64,000 nt of DNA from Amblyomma americanum (taxonomy: Eukaryota > Arthropoda > Arachnida > Ixodida > Ixodidae): positions 116,255,134 to 116,319,133 of the forward strand of contig NC_135498.1 in NCBI RefSeq assembly GCF_052857255.1. The letters are read 5' to 3'. Both the position numbers and the translations under genes were made by a program. The notes below the pieces were generated by a model. The model saw only the letters and a program-made list of their open reading frames with translations, did no database searches and had not been told where the DNA came from. This document shows, in pieces, positions 43,120 through 53,925 of the stretch; within the stretch, counting starts at the first letter, position 1; each line of letters opens with the position of its first letter.

Positions 43120-43716
43120 GTGGGAGGCCGCACTGCTCAGCTCGGACGCGGAGGTTCAACTCCGAGTCACGGAGCGGGCCGAAGAGGTCGCCAAACGACA
43201 TCGTCGGTCGGTCACCTACTGTCCGGCCTAGAAGAGGAGCCCACCTCGGCGGTGAGAACGTCACCCTCCCCCGCACCTAAGACCTCTTCTTTAATAAAGT
43301 TCACCTCCTTCTCCTCCAGTGTCTTCGGTCTGGAGCATCCGCCCTACAACCTGCGCGGTTATAAGCCAACTGGCAGAGCGCACTTACTACATCTGCGGGC
43401 GCTGGCGGAGCTGGACCGCGGGGCAATATTTCGTGAGCTGGACCAACTGGCCGGCTTAGTGAAGCGAGTGGGAAAGGCGGCTCTCGCGAACAGGCAGTGG
43501 AGGCTTCACGAGTACGTCGGGATCTCGTCGGTAGAAACTGATTCTGCGCACCGCACCTGCGGTCGCGCTGCAGACGCATCAGACCGACGATGTCCTGAAG
43601 TCTCTGCCACCTGGATTGGCTTCGCATACTGGCCAGGATTCAACAGCGCAGTAGTTCGTTCAATGGACGAACTTACCACTTTAATCACGGACCTCGCAGT
43701 ACCACATGAGCGGTAA
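43120..43716 (+). CDS. Unidentified ORF, 198 codons
   Basis: I do not recognise this protein. The first third is Arg/Ser/Pro-rich and may be non-coding. AATAAA lies within it at 43293-43298, preceded by a GC-rich stretch, as at the end of an LTR. The part from about 43330 looks more protein-like: PPYNLRGYKPTGR, LRALAELDRGAIFRELDQLA, GLVKRVGKAALANRQWRLHE. It could be the start of a gag gene behind an LTR, but no PBS or partner LTR was found. No membrane segment is apparent. Confidence 0.3.
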   Translation: MGGRTAQLGRGGSTPSHGAGRRGRQTTSSVGHLLSGLEEEPTSAVRTSPSPAPKTSSLIKFTSFSSSVFGLEHPPYNLRGYKPTGRAHLLHLRALAELDRGAIFRELDQLAGLVKRVGKAALANRQWRLHEYVGISSVETDSAHRTCGRAADASDRRCPEVSATWIGFAYWPGFNSAVVRSMDELTTLITDLAVPHER

Positions 43717-44366
43717 GGCGTCATGCTATTTTCCATCAATTAGCTTCTTCTACTGGATCTCCAGAAGGGCCCCACGTTGGCCGCCGCTCTGTGTGGTCTA
43801 GTGTGATAAAAGTACTAACCGCTGAGCTAGCTGGGACCACAGCCTTGGCCGTGAAACATAACACATCGACGAATAGCCAGCAGGCAGAGGTGCTTATCAG
43901 GAAGCCCCCATATGATGGCCTCCAAGCAGGCAGGCCAGCAATGCAAACAGAGTGGAGTGACCTTGACAGCTGTGGCTCCCAGCGTGCATGTCCAGACCCG
44001 TCCGCCTGCACCTCCGTCGCTTCATCATCTCTCTATCAACTTCCGCGCTGCCGCCGAAGACGAAAGAAGGGGGAGAGGAAGTCCGCCTCTCCCCGCCTTC
44101 TCCGCTTCCGTTAGGAGGGAAGCAGAGGTGGGGTAGAGATGCAGTCGCGACAGTCGACGAAAGAGCTGCCTCAGTCGATGCGCGTGAGGGTCCTTGGTTC
44201 AATTCCCGCCCCCCCCCCTTTCGGGAAATCTTTTAAGATCGTAAGCTCTTACTCATCACGTTTGTCGATTTCCAGGGGTCTGCTACCACCTCGCTTCGGC
44301 ATAAAAATTTCCTCCGAGGAATTTAAGATGGCACACCCATAGTAAATCGATATAGGAACCCAAGTC
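43717..44366. other. No gene recognised; tRNA-like pieces
   Basis: On the minus strand GTCCCAGCTAGCTCAGCGGT at about 43817-43842 resembles a tRNA 5' half. On the plus strand GGTTCAATTCCCGCC near 44196-44210 resembles a T arm, followed by poly-C. Neither makes a whole tRNA. Confidence 0.3.
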
Positions 44367-44458
44367 GTGATTGATTGGTGACGTCATTAGTACATCGAAT
44401 TAGTGATTGATTGGTGACGTCACTGATTCATTCAATTGGTGATTGATTGGTGACGTCA
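44367..44458. repeat. Three 36-bp tandem units, each with TGACGTCA
   Basis: GTGATTGATTGGTGACGTCA begins at 44367, 44403 and 44439, an exact 36-bp period. TGACGTCA is a perfect palindrome and the consensus cAMP-response element. The first 20 bases of each unit are identical; the remainder differs. Confidence 0.85.
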
Positions 44459-44605
44459 CTTATCAATACAAGATGTCAAATTCATATTTTAATTGCTGTA
44501 CATCACTTTAATCTCATTCATATCTATTCTAGCAAACCGAACAGCTAAAACTCATTGCTTCAACATCTTCCAGACTGTGGCGGCATCTTTTTCCTTTGCT
44601 TTTGA

Positions 44606-44868
44606 CATCGAACCCGACCGCGGCGGCTGCGTTTTTATGGAGGAAAAACGCTAAGGCGCCCGTATGCTATGCGATGTCAGTGCACGTTAAACATCCCCAG
44701 GTGGTCGAAATTATTCCGAAGCCCTCCATTATGGCACCTCTTCCTTTTTTCTTTCACTTCCTCCTTTATCTCTTTCTTTACGGCGCGGTTCACGTGTCCT
44801 ACGATATATGAGACAGATACTGCGCGATTTCCTTTCCTCCAAAACCAATTATTATTATTATTATTATT
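44606..44868 (+). mobile_element. Ruka-like SINE with (ATT)n tail
   Basis: Starts at the B-box region (CATCGAACCCGACCGCGG), then GCGTTTTTATGGAGGAAAAACG, GATGTCAGTGCACGTTAAAC, CTCCTTTATCTC and a tail with AACCAATT followed by (ATT)n to 44868. A-box half absent. Confidence 0.8.
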
Positions 44869-46645
44869 GGGGTTCTGTGGAGCACTTTCCATGGACGCCA
44901 ACGCTGTCGCGTTTCATTGCTAACGGCGATATAAGGATTTCATTTTAAAATCAACTAGTAGAATAAGCTCATGAACAAAGCTACTGCGACGAGTACGCGA
45001 GCAGGGGGAGCAAGTTTGAACCAGAAGTGGCGGTGGTAAACAATTTTTCCATGACATTTCACGGTGAATCCTGAAGCTCACTTCGCCCATTACTGATTTC
45101 AGGACAGGAGATTTTCTTGCGCAAGCATATTTATTCTGTTTTTGACGCAGAAGTACGTACGGGTATCTAATGCAGCCATAAATGAAAAGCAGCATTAAAC
45201 TCGGTCCGGAAGGGCGTCTTTCGCCCCTTCGGTTTGATAAGATGGTGAATACTTATGAAGAATGAAGAGATATGCAGAGCGCGAAATTTGACAAGGGACC
45301 GAAAGAAAAGAAAACAATACATCGCACGTGTTGTCTTTTCTTTTTGTTCCTCGTCTAATTTTGTGCTGTTCGTCAGTATGTAACTTTTTCCTGAGTTTAG
45401 AACTGCACTTTATTTTTAGTTGGCTGCTCAATAGTTCAATAATTACATTTTAAAAACTTCGAAAAGAATCAGTGGGGCGTCGTATATTTCAGGGGAATGT
45501 GCGCAAGTTTTGGATTTCAGCTTTTCACAAACCGTTGTTCTGTTCAAGAAAGCTATAAGTTTTGTACCGTTTCAGAACATAAACAACTTTAAATATAAGG
45601 CTTTAGATAAAATATTAAATATAACATCTATAATTCACCGTACATGTTAACATGATAATAGATTTAGAAGAAAATAGTTTGAAAAATATTACAGGCGTGT
45701 AAAGGGTGTTACAGGCAATCCACTCTTCGATGTCTTTAAGGGACCCAGAAAGGAAGTCTCATTAAAGTCTCAGATGTTAAAAGACGACAGTTCATAATTA
45801 TTCCCCAGAAAGAATTATTTTATTGGGTTCTGTGGATGCTGAGTTAACGCTACCAAAATTTAACTTCCGCGTCTTCGCGCCTTTCCTCTCCTTGTTGGCG
45901 CTGTGAATCAATGACAACCCCGGCTGCTGACGTCATTTGCAAAACGTGACGTCACCTGCCAGGTTTTCGTGCGAAAGCCCGGCACCGCGAGTCGCCGCGA
46001 GTTGCGAAAGCCGAAATTTTTAAAAATATATTGTAAATTTCCCGCCCGCTTCTGAGGTCTCGTACGCGGCATGGACGCTGGGTGGCCTGTACTCTACATA
46101 GTGCATGCATTTTAAAGCCAAGCTCAAACACCTCTTTCTGTGGCCCTTTAATAGCCATACGCAACAAACAGAATGGATCTACTACAAATGGTTACGGAAC
46201 ACAGCAGGGGTAATATACATAACCGGCACAAAAGGTTATAGCTGAGGTAATCAGCTTGAAGTTTTTCCTGCCTTTTCCTTATTTTTTCCTTTTTGTGCTC
46301 TTGCTTTTTGTCACAGAAAAACTGCATTGCAACTCATGAAAGCTCTGATCTCTACCGTTAGTGTTGATAGTAGGACTAATCGTGCCGTGCTATCGGAAGC
46401 CCGAGGAATTGCGATGCACCCGAACCATTGGAAGCCCGATTGGCTCACAATTTTCGATGACGACACATACAAAAAATATGACTTTTTGAATTTGTACAGC
46501 ATATTTGTCATGCCATGGAGGTACGAAGAATAAATTGACAAATCAAAAATGTTGAACAAATTAGCCTTTTTATTTCTCGCGTCCACGCTGAAGGCGCTTA
46601 AAGGTAAATTTGCAGTAACTTCCGGCTCTCGCTAATACTGCCGAT
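44869..46645. other. No gene recognised; two more TGACGTCA sites
   Basis: TGACGTCA occurs at 45928-45935 and 45947-45954, 19 bases apart. Otherwise AT-rich without a supported gene. Confidence 0.4.
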
Positions 46646-46765
46646 GTTAGTATTTCCTGTTTATGTGCTTTCTGTCTCAAGGAGGGCGAACCTTCACTTA
46701 AGAGCGTTAGTATCTCCAGTTTTATTGCTTACTTTTTCATTGAGGGCTACCTCCGCTTACGAGCG
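46646..46765. repeat. 60-bp tandem duplication, diverged
   Basis: GTTAGTAT-TCC-GTTT starts at 46646 and 46706. The copies share the GAGGGC and CTTA-GAGCG blocks and differ at about a third of positions by eye. Confidence 0.6.
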
Positions 46766-46824
46766 GCAAATCGCATGCAGATATCCTAGTTCTGTATATA
46801 TGCAAGCCGTCCGCTGTTAGGTAT

Positions 46825-47126
46825 TGTGGAAATATGGGGGGTCAGCCTTCCGCCCCGCACTCCCACACCGTGGATGCAGCGTCTGCGCTCGCTAACAGCA
46901 GAGGGATTCGTGCTCGAGGGAACAAAGGAAGGGACGACAAAGCATGAACACTCATATGCTATTTGTTACACTTGCAATAAATACACAGAGCGGGCCAGGT
47001 AGCTACAGAACATCAACCAGACATTCTTCGGAAATTGAAGGCTACGTAAGAACAGCTTCGAACTTACGGGTTGTGGCAGGGGCGCGACTTCGGAGCTGCC
47101 GGCGGAGAGCGTTTGTATGCGCCGAC
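46825..47126 (-). repeat. Partial LTR of the LTR-4 family
   Basis: 302 bp matching 57585-57880 on the same strand (TGTGGAAATATG, GTCAGCCTTCCGCCCCGCA, GGATTCGTGCTCGAG). In the minus-strand reading this is the last part of the LTR. Similarity ends at 47126, at GCCGAC, where another sequence begins. No internal element follows, so it is a truncated solo LTR. Confidence 0.7.
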
Positions 47127-48188
47127 CAGAGGTGGGCAAATGCCCTTATTTTCACTTTTCCTCTCTCAACCGGACTTGTGGAAGATATCCGGCCCTCACT
47201 GACCCACACCCTCAATTCGAAAAATTCGCTCGCCCTCCCTCGTCCTCGCCCTCACTAGTTGTCGTTTTAAAACTCGAATTACTTTTGTAGTCGCCTACTT
47301 CGGGCGATATTACCGAGTAATAAACCTATAAGACAAGTGCTAAAGGCAACACTGGACGAGAGGCTCGACGTTTATATTGTAGTGTGGGCGCGTGTACGTA
47401 CGTTGTTTGAGTTAACACGTGAGACAAAACTGAGACAGTTACCACTTGAGCCCCGAAATATCAGTCTTCCTTTACTTCTGCCACGCGCTGCATGCATACA
47501 TGTGCCTTGCACTTATAACATTTCATTGTTATCTATATGCACTGCTTAAATGAGTCAGCGCGTTCTTGTGTGTGTGCAAAAACTAAAATGCGCCAGGGAT
47601 ATTTAGAAAACAGTGGAGTAACGCTTACCGCGACACTTACAATAAGTGCCAAGTACAGAACCGACTGAGAACAAGGGCAGTTTGTAGGTCACTTAATTAC
47701 ATTAACCGTTGATATTGCGACAGCACTCGGTCTTTTCACTGCTTCTAATTTCCCGCCATTTCTGGCGTTTTGTTGCATGCTCGTCTGATGACGATTCCAC
47801 GCGCGCGGATGCAACATCACGAACACCACTCTTTCAACTACAGCGTGAGAGACTGGCTGTTTAACACGCGTGAAGACGGCTACGTGACGAAGACGACGAC
47901 AATGCAAGCACAGCTCAAGCTCCAGAGGCAGGATGTTAAGATTTTTCCGAACTTATCGTTCATTTGAAGTAAGTGTTTGAACCGACTGGCTTCAAACCAA
48001 AGTGGCACTATGTCTTGATGTGCTCAGCCTTACCTTGCTCTGCTTGTTTATAGTGTTAAGCTCAACCTCTCGCGTTTCGGGTCTCAGCTTTATGCGTCAT
48101 AACTTAAACCGTAACCCAGTGGATGCCATCGTAACCTAGGTGGTTACATAACGGAATAAACAGGCGGCAGCAAGATACCCGAGCACCA
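47127..48188. other. No gene; possible hAT-like left end at 47127
   Basis: CAGAGGTGGGCAAATGCCC at 47127 resembles hAT-type terminal repeats and abuts the broken LTR. I found no matching right end. No gene is supported. Confidence 0.3.
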
Positions 48189-48196
48189 CAACTCAA
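48189..48196. repeat. hAT-like element target duplication, left
   Basis: CAACTCAA, equal to 49461-49468. Confidence 0.85.
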
Positions 48197-49460
48197 TAGG
48201 AGTGTGCGAATAGTACATTTTCCAAACCGGATCGAATACGAATAGTGTAGCGTTGCTACCGAATCGAATACTGATTGTTTAGCTGAGAACCAAATCAAAT
48301 ACGAATATTTTGACGAATATTCGCTCATTGTGCGAATATTCAATGACAAATAGTGAGGAACAGCGACGCGCTGCCTTCGCAGTTATAGCTGTATCTTTCA
48401 TAACACGCAACATTGACAAAGTAAATGTATTAAGTTTATCAGTTCAAGGCTATGCGCATAGAAGAAGTACATTTTCCTCTTGATAACGGAAGACAATAAA
48501 TTAACGCCACATCGTAGTGAATGACATGGGTGAGGGCTTATGTATGAGGCATGGCCTCTTGAGGTCAGCATTAATGGGTCCCTGAAAAGGGCGTTTGAGG
48601 ATGCCTATACAATGCTCGCATTATGTAAAATACAGGCCAAAGAGCGCTAATGCCGCGTTTGAGATCTCAAAAGCGAGCCGATAATTTAAAATACAATTTT
48701 TAAGACTCATGTTTCTGCACCTAGCGGTGGCCTGCAGCGCTGGGCTTTCACCCGAATCTGTGCTCCTTAAGTCACCATCCGCGCTCGTTAGATCACGTAG
48801 CGCTCGTTAAGGCAGCAGCGCACTGCTAGCAATGGTTCGCGCGCGTCGGAAGCCGGCGGAGGGGGCGAGTGCGAGAGGCCGGCGTAAGAGCGCCGACATT
48901 TCAGCGCGCAAAAAGTGCCGAGAGGAGAGGGAAAGGCGCGAAGACGGGGAAATTCAAATTATTACTACAGATAACTCCGCTTGCACAAAACGCATCTAAA
49001 GAAATTCTTCCTGGAGGATATTTGTGAAACGGCGTCCTTTAGCATCCCAGGCATATCACATATTTGTTGAGACCCCCTTTCACAGCCCGTTTAAGGCTGG
49101 GTTTAGTGAACCGGCCTGGGACCTGCTGCATCGTCCAATCTCTGAGGCCATGTATGAGTATTATGAACACCGCCACGCGAGTTGACAGCACCGTGGCGCA
49201 GAATCCTCTATCCCGAGCACACCGATCGCGGCAGCATGGTGATGCGTCGCGCAGGGTCCCTGTTTTTCGAAAAGTCATGCAAGAAAAATACGGCTGGCAT
49301 TATTCGAACATCGCGCCAATGATTCTAAAAGTTTTCGAAAACTAGAGGATATATTCCATTACTTTCGAATAATTTTTAACATACGTATGATTGGTTCGAA
49401 AAACCGAATACGAAGATATCGACTTCGTATTCGAAATTTCCGGATATTCGCGCACGCCTA
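48197..49460. mobile_element. Non-autonomous hAT-like DNA transposon (1264 bp)
   Basis: The left end TAGGAGTGTGCGAATA and the inverted right end TAGGCGTGCGCGAATA match at 14 of 16 positions. CAACTCAA lies directly outside both ends (48189-48196 and 49461-49468), a perfect 8-bp target duplication, which is the hallmark of hAT transposons. Both subterminal regions carry many CGAATA/TATTCG motifs, which could bind transposase. The interior has no transposase-like frame, so it would depend on an enzyme encoded elsewhere. A middle part (48720-48960) is GC-rich and may be captured sequence. Confidence 0.85.
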
Positions 49461-49468
49461 CAACTCAA
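49461..49468. repeat. hAT-like element target duplication, right
   Basis: CAACTCAA, equal to 48189-48196. Confidence 0.85.
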
Positions 49469-49683
49469 AACTAAACTCCGTCGAACCGGTATTACATATC
49501 CCGTGGTTAGAAAAAGTTTATTTGACATTGACATTTGCGTTGACATATATATCCAGTTCTTCTTTTCCTTTGTCTTTCGTGCTATGCCTTTGTTGGGATG
49601 TGAGCAGTATGAATATTCATCCGTGCCTGGAAGGCGTCGGAGTCGGGCCACTTCGTCCCGACATTCGTGTAAAATTTGTGGAC

Positions 49684-49965
49684 CAACCGTTTGCCGCAGA
49701 ATGTTCCCGATCGAGTCATACACTTCAGTGTTTTGTACAGAATAAACTGACTAGTTAATTAAGAGCCTACTTATTGGCAGGCTTTTGAACCGGCGACCTA
49801 GGTACCCCCAAATCCACGTCTTTACGAATCTTCAAATGAACATTGCGGTTCAACCGTTTATCGCAAACTGTTTTGGGTGGTGGCATATGATTTTGCGTTT
49901 CGTGCAGCATAAATTCACTAATTAAGTAAGGGCGTAGCTGGCGGGAGTGATTCGAACCGGCGACT
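49684..49965 (-). repeat. Two diverged units of about 167 bp, each with a tRNA-like end
   Basis: Unit 1 (49684-49799) and unit 2 (49851-49965) share CAACCGTTT--CGCA, ATAAA-T-ACTA-TTAA and GAACCGGCGAC. On the minus strand the last block reads GTCGCCGGTTCGAATC, like a pol III B box. This may be two tandem copies of a tRNA-derived repeat; the family was not recognised. Confidence 0.6.
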
Positions 49966-50429
49966 TATGTTACGTGGTTAACGCACGATGTTCGATCGCT
50001 GCCTCTGCGCTGGTTCATTTTTTCCGGATGTGTTTCCTGTGCTTTCCTAAAAGCTTTGTATATAATTAAGTTAATGCAAATAAAGTACATTTTCAATGTA
50101 ATAAATACAATGCTTAAAAAAATCTGTGGCGATGGGGTAGTGTCTGAAGCAGCGGCCAGAGGAGCTGATTTTTTAACGCCGCAGTGGGTTGTGATCCCGC
50201 CCCCTAAGCTATGGAGTTTTTTTTTATTTTTTTAGTGTCTTCCCCCAGTGCGATGCCGGCTTTAAGCTGTAGTGAAGCTCCTAACTTGTTGCTTACAAAA
50301 AAACATTATTCAGGCCACTTGAAAATCAAACGGGTCGCTAAAATGCAGCATTTGGGCTGAATATTGGTAACAACTAACCCCCCGAGTCTGGAGTGAACGA
50401 TTCCTGTGGTTGCCATTTTAGTGTGCTAG
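49966..50429. other. No gene recognised
   Basis: No supported feature. Confidence 0.4.
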
Positions 50430-50690
50430 CACTTACACTCCACCGAAAATCGGTTGTCTGTCTGTCCGAAGCCTGCTTCTACCATGTGGGCCGCCTTGGT
50501 CACGCCACGTTCTGACGTCATCACAAGCTGGCCACCGGATTGTGACCAAGCTGCCTACCGTGGCAGTTAAATTAATGATTTGTTGCGACAGATTCTTTAG
50601 GGTCAATATGGGTCTCACACGCCCCACCGATGGCATCACCTGCGATCGCGAGGCAGATGCGTGTAGCTTAATCACAGCTTAACACAAGCA
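50430..50690 (-). repeat. Dispersed repeat, part shared with 34181-34231
   Basis: 50621-50671 matches 34181-34231. The rest (ACCGAAAATCGGTTGTCTG, GCCACGTTCTGACGTCATCA) looks like one unit with sharp composition, but I have no second full copy to fix its ends. Confidence 0.4.
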
Positions 50691-51179
50691 CCTCTGAGTG
50701 AGGAGGGGAATCAGGCCTCCCAAAGATCTGTGAATGCACAGTTGACCAATTCTACCGCAGTTCAAGTCTAAAATGATGCAATAGGACGCAAATTACATCA
50801 TATCATATATCAACAAAAGTGCGCGAATTCAGGTCAAGCAAAATTATAGAAAGTCAAGATAAACCATGGAAAACCAGCGCTGATGGTGCTAACGCACGAC
50901 AAAATAGTGGTTAACCCAAAATTAAACCTCCCGTGATTTTTTCCTTCCACATTTACGCATCATCCAAACGCTGACTGTCAATTCCCTACCATGCATGAGT
51001 GCAAGAAAATTGGTTACGTAGTCAGACATTTCACCAGGGATAGAAATAAGCCAAGGTATGTTCCAGTTTTTTAGAGAGCAGTACAACTTTTTCTCTTTTA
51101 GCACATGGTGCATTGCAAGGCCAAGCGAGTAATGACTGGGACCAAGGTTGTTAAGCTGCTGCATTATTTTCATGGTAAG
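50691..51179. other. No gene recognised
   Basis: No supported feature before the third LTR element. Confidence 0.4.
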
Positions 51180-51184
51180 GCTAT

Positions 51185-52037
51185 TGTCACATATAGTAAG
51201 GAGTGTAAAATAAAATAATGAAGGAAAGAAGTGTGAACAAGACGACGTGGATTAACCGAAAAACAAAGAACATGAAGAAGAAGCATTCGGGGAGGTGGAG
51301 AGAGATGACTGGTGAAGAAGCATTCGGTGAGGTGGAGAGAGATGATTGGCGGAGAAGAGAAGGAGAAGACGACAAGGCTTACGTGGACTAACACCGAGGC
51401 TATAAAAGGGCGAGGAAGAGCGAGGCACCGGGGGGATAGAACAGAGAAGCGAAGGCTCCATCCGGTCGGGGAAACATCGACTGGAAGAGAGCGACGCCGG
51501 CTACCGCTCCGGTGAGCTCGCGTTCTACGGCTTCGCATCGTGGACTTCCTGCCGTGCCTGAGCCCATTCCGGGGAGTCAACGGAGGACGCTACCACCTGC
51601 TACGGCCAGGGGTGTCTCCAGCGCTGTTGCCACTCATCCGGGTGGTGCCCCTGACGCCAACAACACCGGCATCGCCTCCACGGGTGCTTGGACCGGGAGC
51701 TTTTTATACGACGCAGCCAGCGACGCCGTCAGCGACGCCAGCCCAAGCACGTTGAACGCCGCATCGACGCCGGCTACTGGATCCCTACAACGCCGCAGCC
51801 GCACCGAACCAACTGTGAGCACGTACGCCGATCACTAACAGTAAAACGCTAGTAGTAGACGCTGGTAACAGTGTTTCCAGGTCGTGGGTATTTTTATTCT
51901 TTGTGTTTTGTGTTTTTTTCAGTTTTGTGTTCTAGTGCATGCGTCACGTAGGGTGTATTAAATGTGCGTCTTTGTGGGTACACTTGTCACCTAGTTCATT
52001 CCTTCGGTCCGAGTGTTCTCCAGGGAGATCCGTGGCA
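51185..52037 (+). repeat. Gypsy-3 5' LTR (853 bp)
   Basis: Begins TGTCACATATAG and ends CCGTGGCA (TGTGACA in the other LTR). TATAAAAG at 51401-51408 lies after an internal duplication of about 37 bp (GAAGCATTCGG, then GAGGTGGAGAGAGATGA). ATTAAA at 51957-51962 is the likely polyadenylation signal. A 107-codon frame between the TATA box and ATTAAA is shared by both LTRs but probably non-coding. Confidence 0.92.
51401..51408 (+). promoter_or_regulatory. TATA box in Gypsy-3 5' LTR
   Basis: TATAAAAG, conserved at 54844-54851 in the 3' LTR. Transcription would start about 30 bases downstream. Confidence 0.75.
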
Positions 52038-52045
52038 AAGTTAAG

Positions 52046-52063
52046 TGGCGAGCCTGCGCGAGG
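52046..52063 (+). promoter_or_regulatory. Gypsy-3 primer binding site
   Basis: TGGCGAGCCTGCGCGAGG, eight bases after the LTR end. Starts with TGG as expected; tRNA not assigned. Confidence 0.6.
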
Positions 52064-52128
52064 ATTCATTTCCTTGTTTATTTTTTTGCTTTTTCTCGGA
52101 TTTTTGTGATCTCTCGACGGCAGAAAGT

Positions 52129-53025
52129 ATGGATTTGGCAAAAACGTTAGAACTGGCGCTCAAGCTAGGGTTAAGCAAGGAAGAGGCGATGCGTCTCTAT
52201 GACAAGAAGGGAAAGAGGCAGAAAGAGGAGGCAAAGAGGCAGAAAGAGGAGGCAGATAGGCACAGAGAGGAAAGGGCGCAAGCACGCACCAGACGCTCGC
52301 GAAGCTGATGAAAGAGCTCGCGAGGCAAAAGAGCGAGAGAAAAGAAGAATAGAACGGGAGAAGGAATTTCTTTTGTGGAAACAGGCGCATGTCGCGGCAA
52401 TATATTAGGAGATCACGGGCAGTGATCAGCATTCCTTAGCGGGTAGAGAATCTCCTAGACCGGCCAGAGTTTGTCCAATGAAGCTGATGGCTCCCTTCGA
52501 TGACAAAAGAGATGATCTGGTTCGTATATTTGCAACGGTTCGAGCGGATAGCTTTGGGGCAAGGCTGGGAGCGCAGTGAATGGGCCACGGCACTGAGCAT
52601 GTGTTTAGTCGGGGAGTCGCTGAATGTGTTTGGAAAGATGCTTGCTGCTGATCCCATGGACTACGTGAAAGTAAAAAAGGCGCTCCTCCAAAGATTCAGG
52701 CCTACAGCAAAGGGTTTTCCTGAGAGATTTCGCACCGCGAAACCTGAGGATTTTGAAACCGCTAAGCAGTTTTCCTGCCTGCAGGCTGACCAACTATTTT
52801 GATAGGTGGCTTGGTATGTCAAACACTGAAAAGAGTTTTGAAGGGGTGCGTGACAAGCTGGTCACAGAGCAATTGTAGCGTGTTGTAGCTCAAAGCTAGC
52901 GCTTTTCCTGAAAGAAAGTTGTGTTCATTGGAAGAGTTCGCCGACACTGCAGACTAATCCCTCGAGGCTCAAGGGCTAAGAAATTTGAGTAAGGCAAAGG
53001 AGGAACCCAAAAGATCCTAGAGACA
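52129..53025 (+). pseudogene. Gypsy-3 gag, N-terminal and capsid parts
   Basis: The likely start ATG at 52129 gives MDLAKTLELALKLGLSKEEA, then a strongly charged Lys/Glu/Arg coiled-coil-like stretch that changes frame near 52300 (READERAREAKEREKRRIER). The capsid part follows from 52500: YLQRFERIALGQGWERSEWA, LSMCLVGESLNVFG and KALLQRFRPTAKGFPERFRT. A frame change near 52785 continues as YFDRWLGMSNTEKSFEG before a stop. Several stops separate it from the nucleocapsid. Confidence 0.82.
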
Positions 53026-53925
53026 GATGCGGCAAAACCAAAAGCATATGGCGGTGCATCTAAGGCGCCAGAAACGTGTTTTCTCTGCGGCAAGGTGGGA
53101 CACCGTGCAGTGGACTGTCGCAATAGTAGCGCTGCCCAAAAAACACAGGCTGTGTGTCAAGGTTGTAAGAGGAGCGGTCATAATCTGGATGAGTGTCGAT
53201 ACAGAACGCAGGACCGAGCTACATGCGTTTTCGACTCTAGGGTAGAACTTGTCACGCCACCAGAAGTTCCACAGCTGAAAGGAGAGCCAACGCCGCTGGA
53301 AAATGAGGCGGTGAGTGGAACACCCAAGTCGAAAGCAGCAATGCCGGTTATGGTTGGGCAAATAGGGGACCGTCCTATATTGGTGCTTAGAGACTGCGGA
53401 GCCAACACAGTTTTGGTACGGAGAAGCCTGGTGAAGGACGAGGATCTTACAGGGGAAGCTTCGGTTGTCACTCTTGTAGATAGCACAGTAAGGTACCTTC
53501 CTGAAGCCAGAATTCTTGTGTACACGCGATATTATACTGGACAGGTAGTGGCAAAATGCGTGGACCAACAAATCTACGATCTCATCTTGGGAAACATTAC
53601 GGGTGCAAGAAGTGTCGAAGACCCCGATCCCGAGTGGAGATTGCTCGACGGTGAAGAACATCCAAAGGAGGAAAGGCCTGCGACAGCTCAGACGGGTGCA
53701 GTCAGCTTCTCGTCGGTAGTGGAGACAAGAGCTCAAGCGACAGCCCGAGCAACGCAGCGTCCGCTCTCTACGCCTGTTACGATGTGCCTGAGCGTAACAC
53801 CGGGAGAAATTGCAATTAGGCAAAAAGAAGACCACAGTCGAGGAAAAAGTGAAAAGAAAGAAGAGTCGTACGTCATCCGAATATCAATTGGTAAATGGTG
53901 TTCTGCACAAGGAATGCATATTTAG
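53026..53925 (+). pseudogene. Gypsy-3 nucleocapsid and aspartic protease
   Basis: One long frame (about 300 codons). It has two intact CCHC knuckles, CFLCGKVGHRAVDC (53077-53118) and CQGCKRSGHNLDEC. The protease has ILVLRDCGANTVLVRRSLV: the active-site triad is Asp-Cys-Gly (53392-53400) instead of Asp-Thr/Ser-Gly. A YDLILGNITGAR block, the usual ILG near the protease end, follows. After that come a Glu/Ala-rich linker and, near 53800, the join to the integrase part. Gag and protease share the frame here, unlike Gypsy-1. Confidence 0.82.

Noticed and set aside
51512..51838. 107-codon frame shared by both Gypsy-3 LTRs as a gene
   Set aside because: Conservation follows from LTR duplication. 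The frame is Ser/Thr/Ala-rich and lies between TATA and polyadenylation signals.
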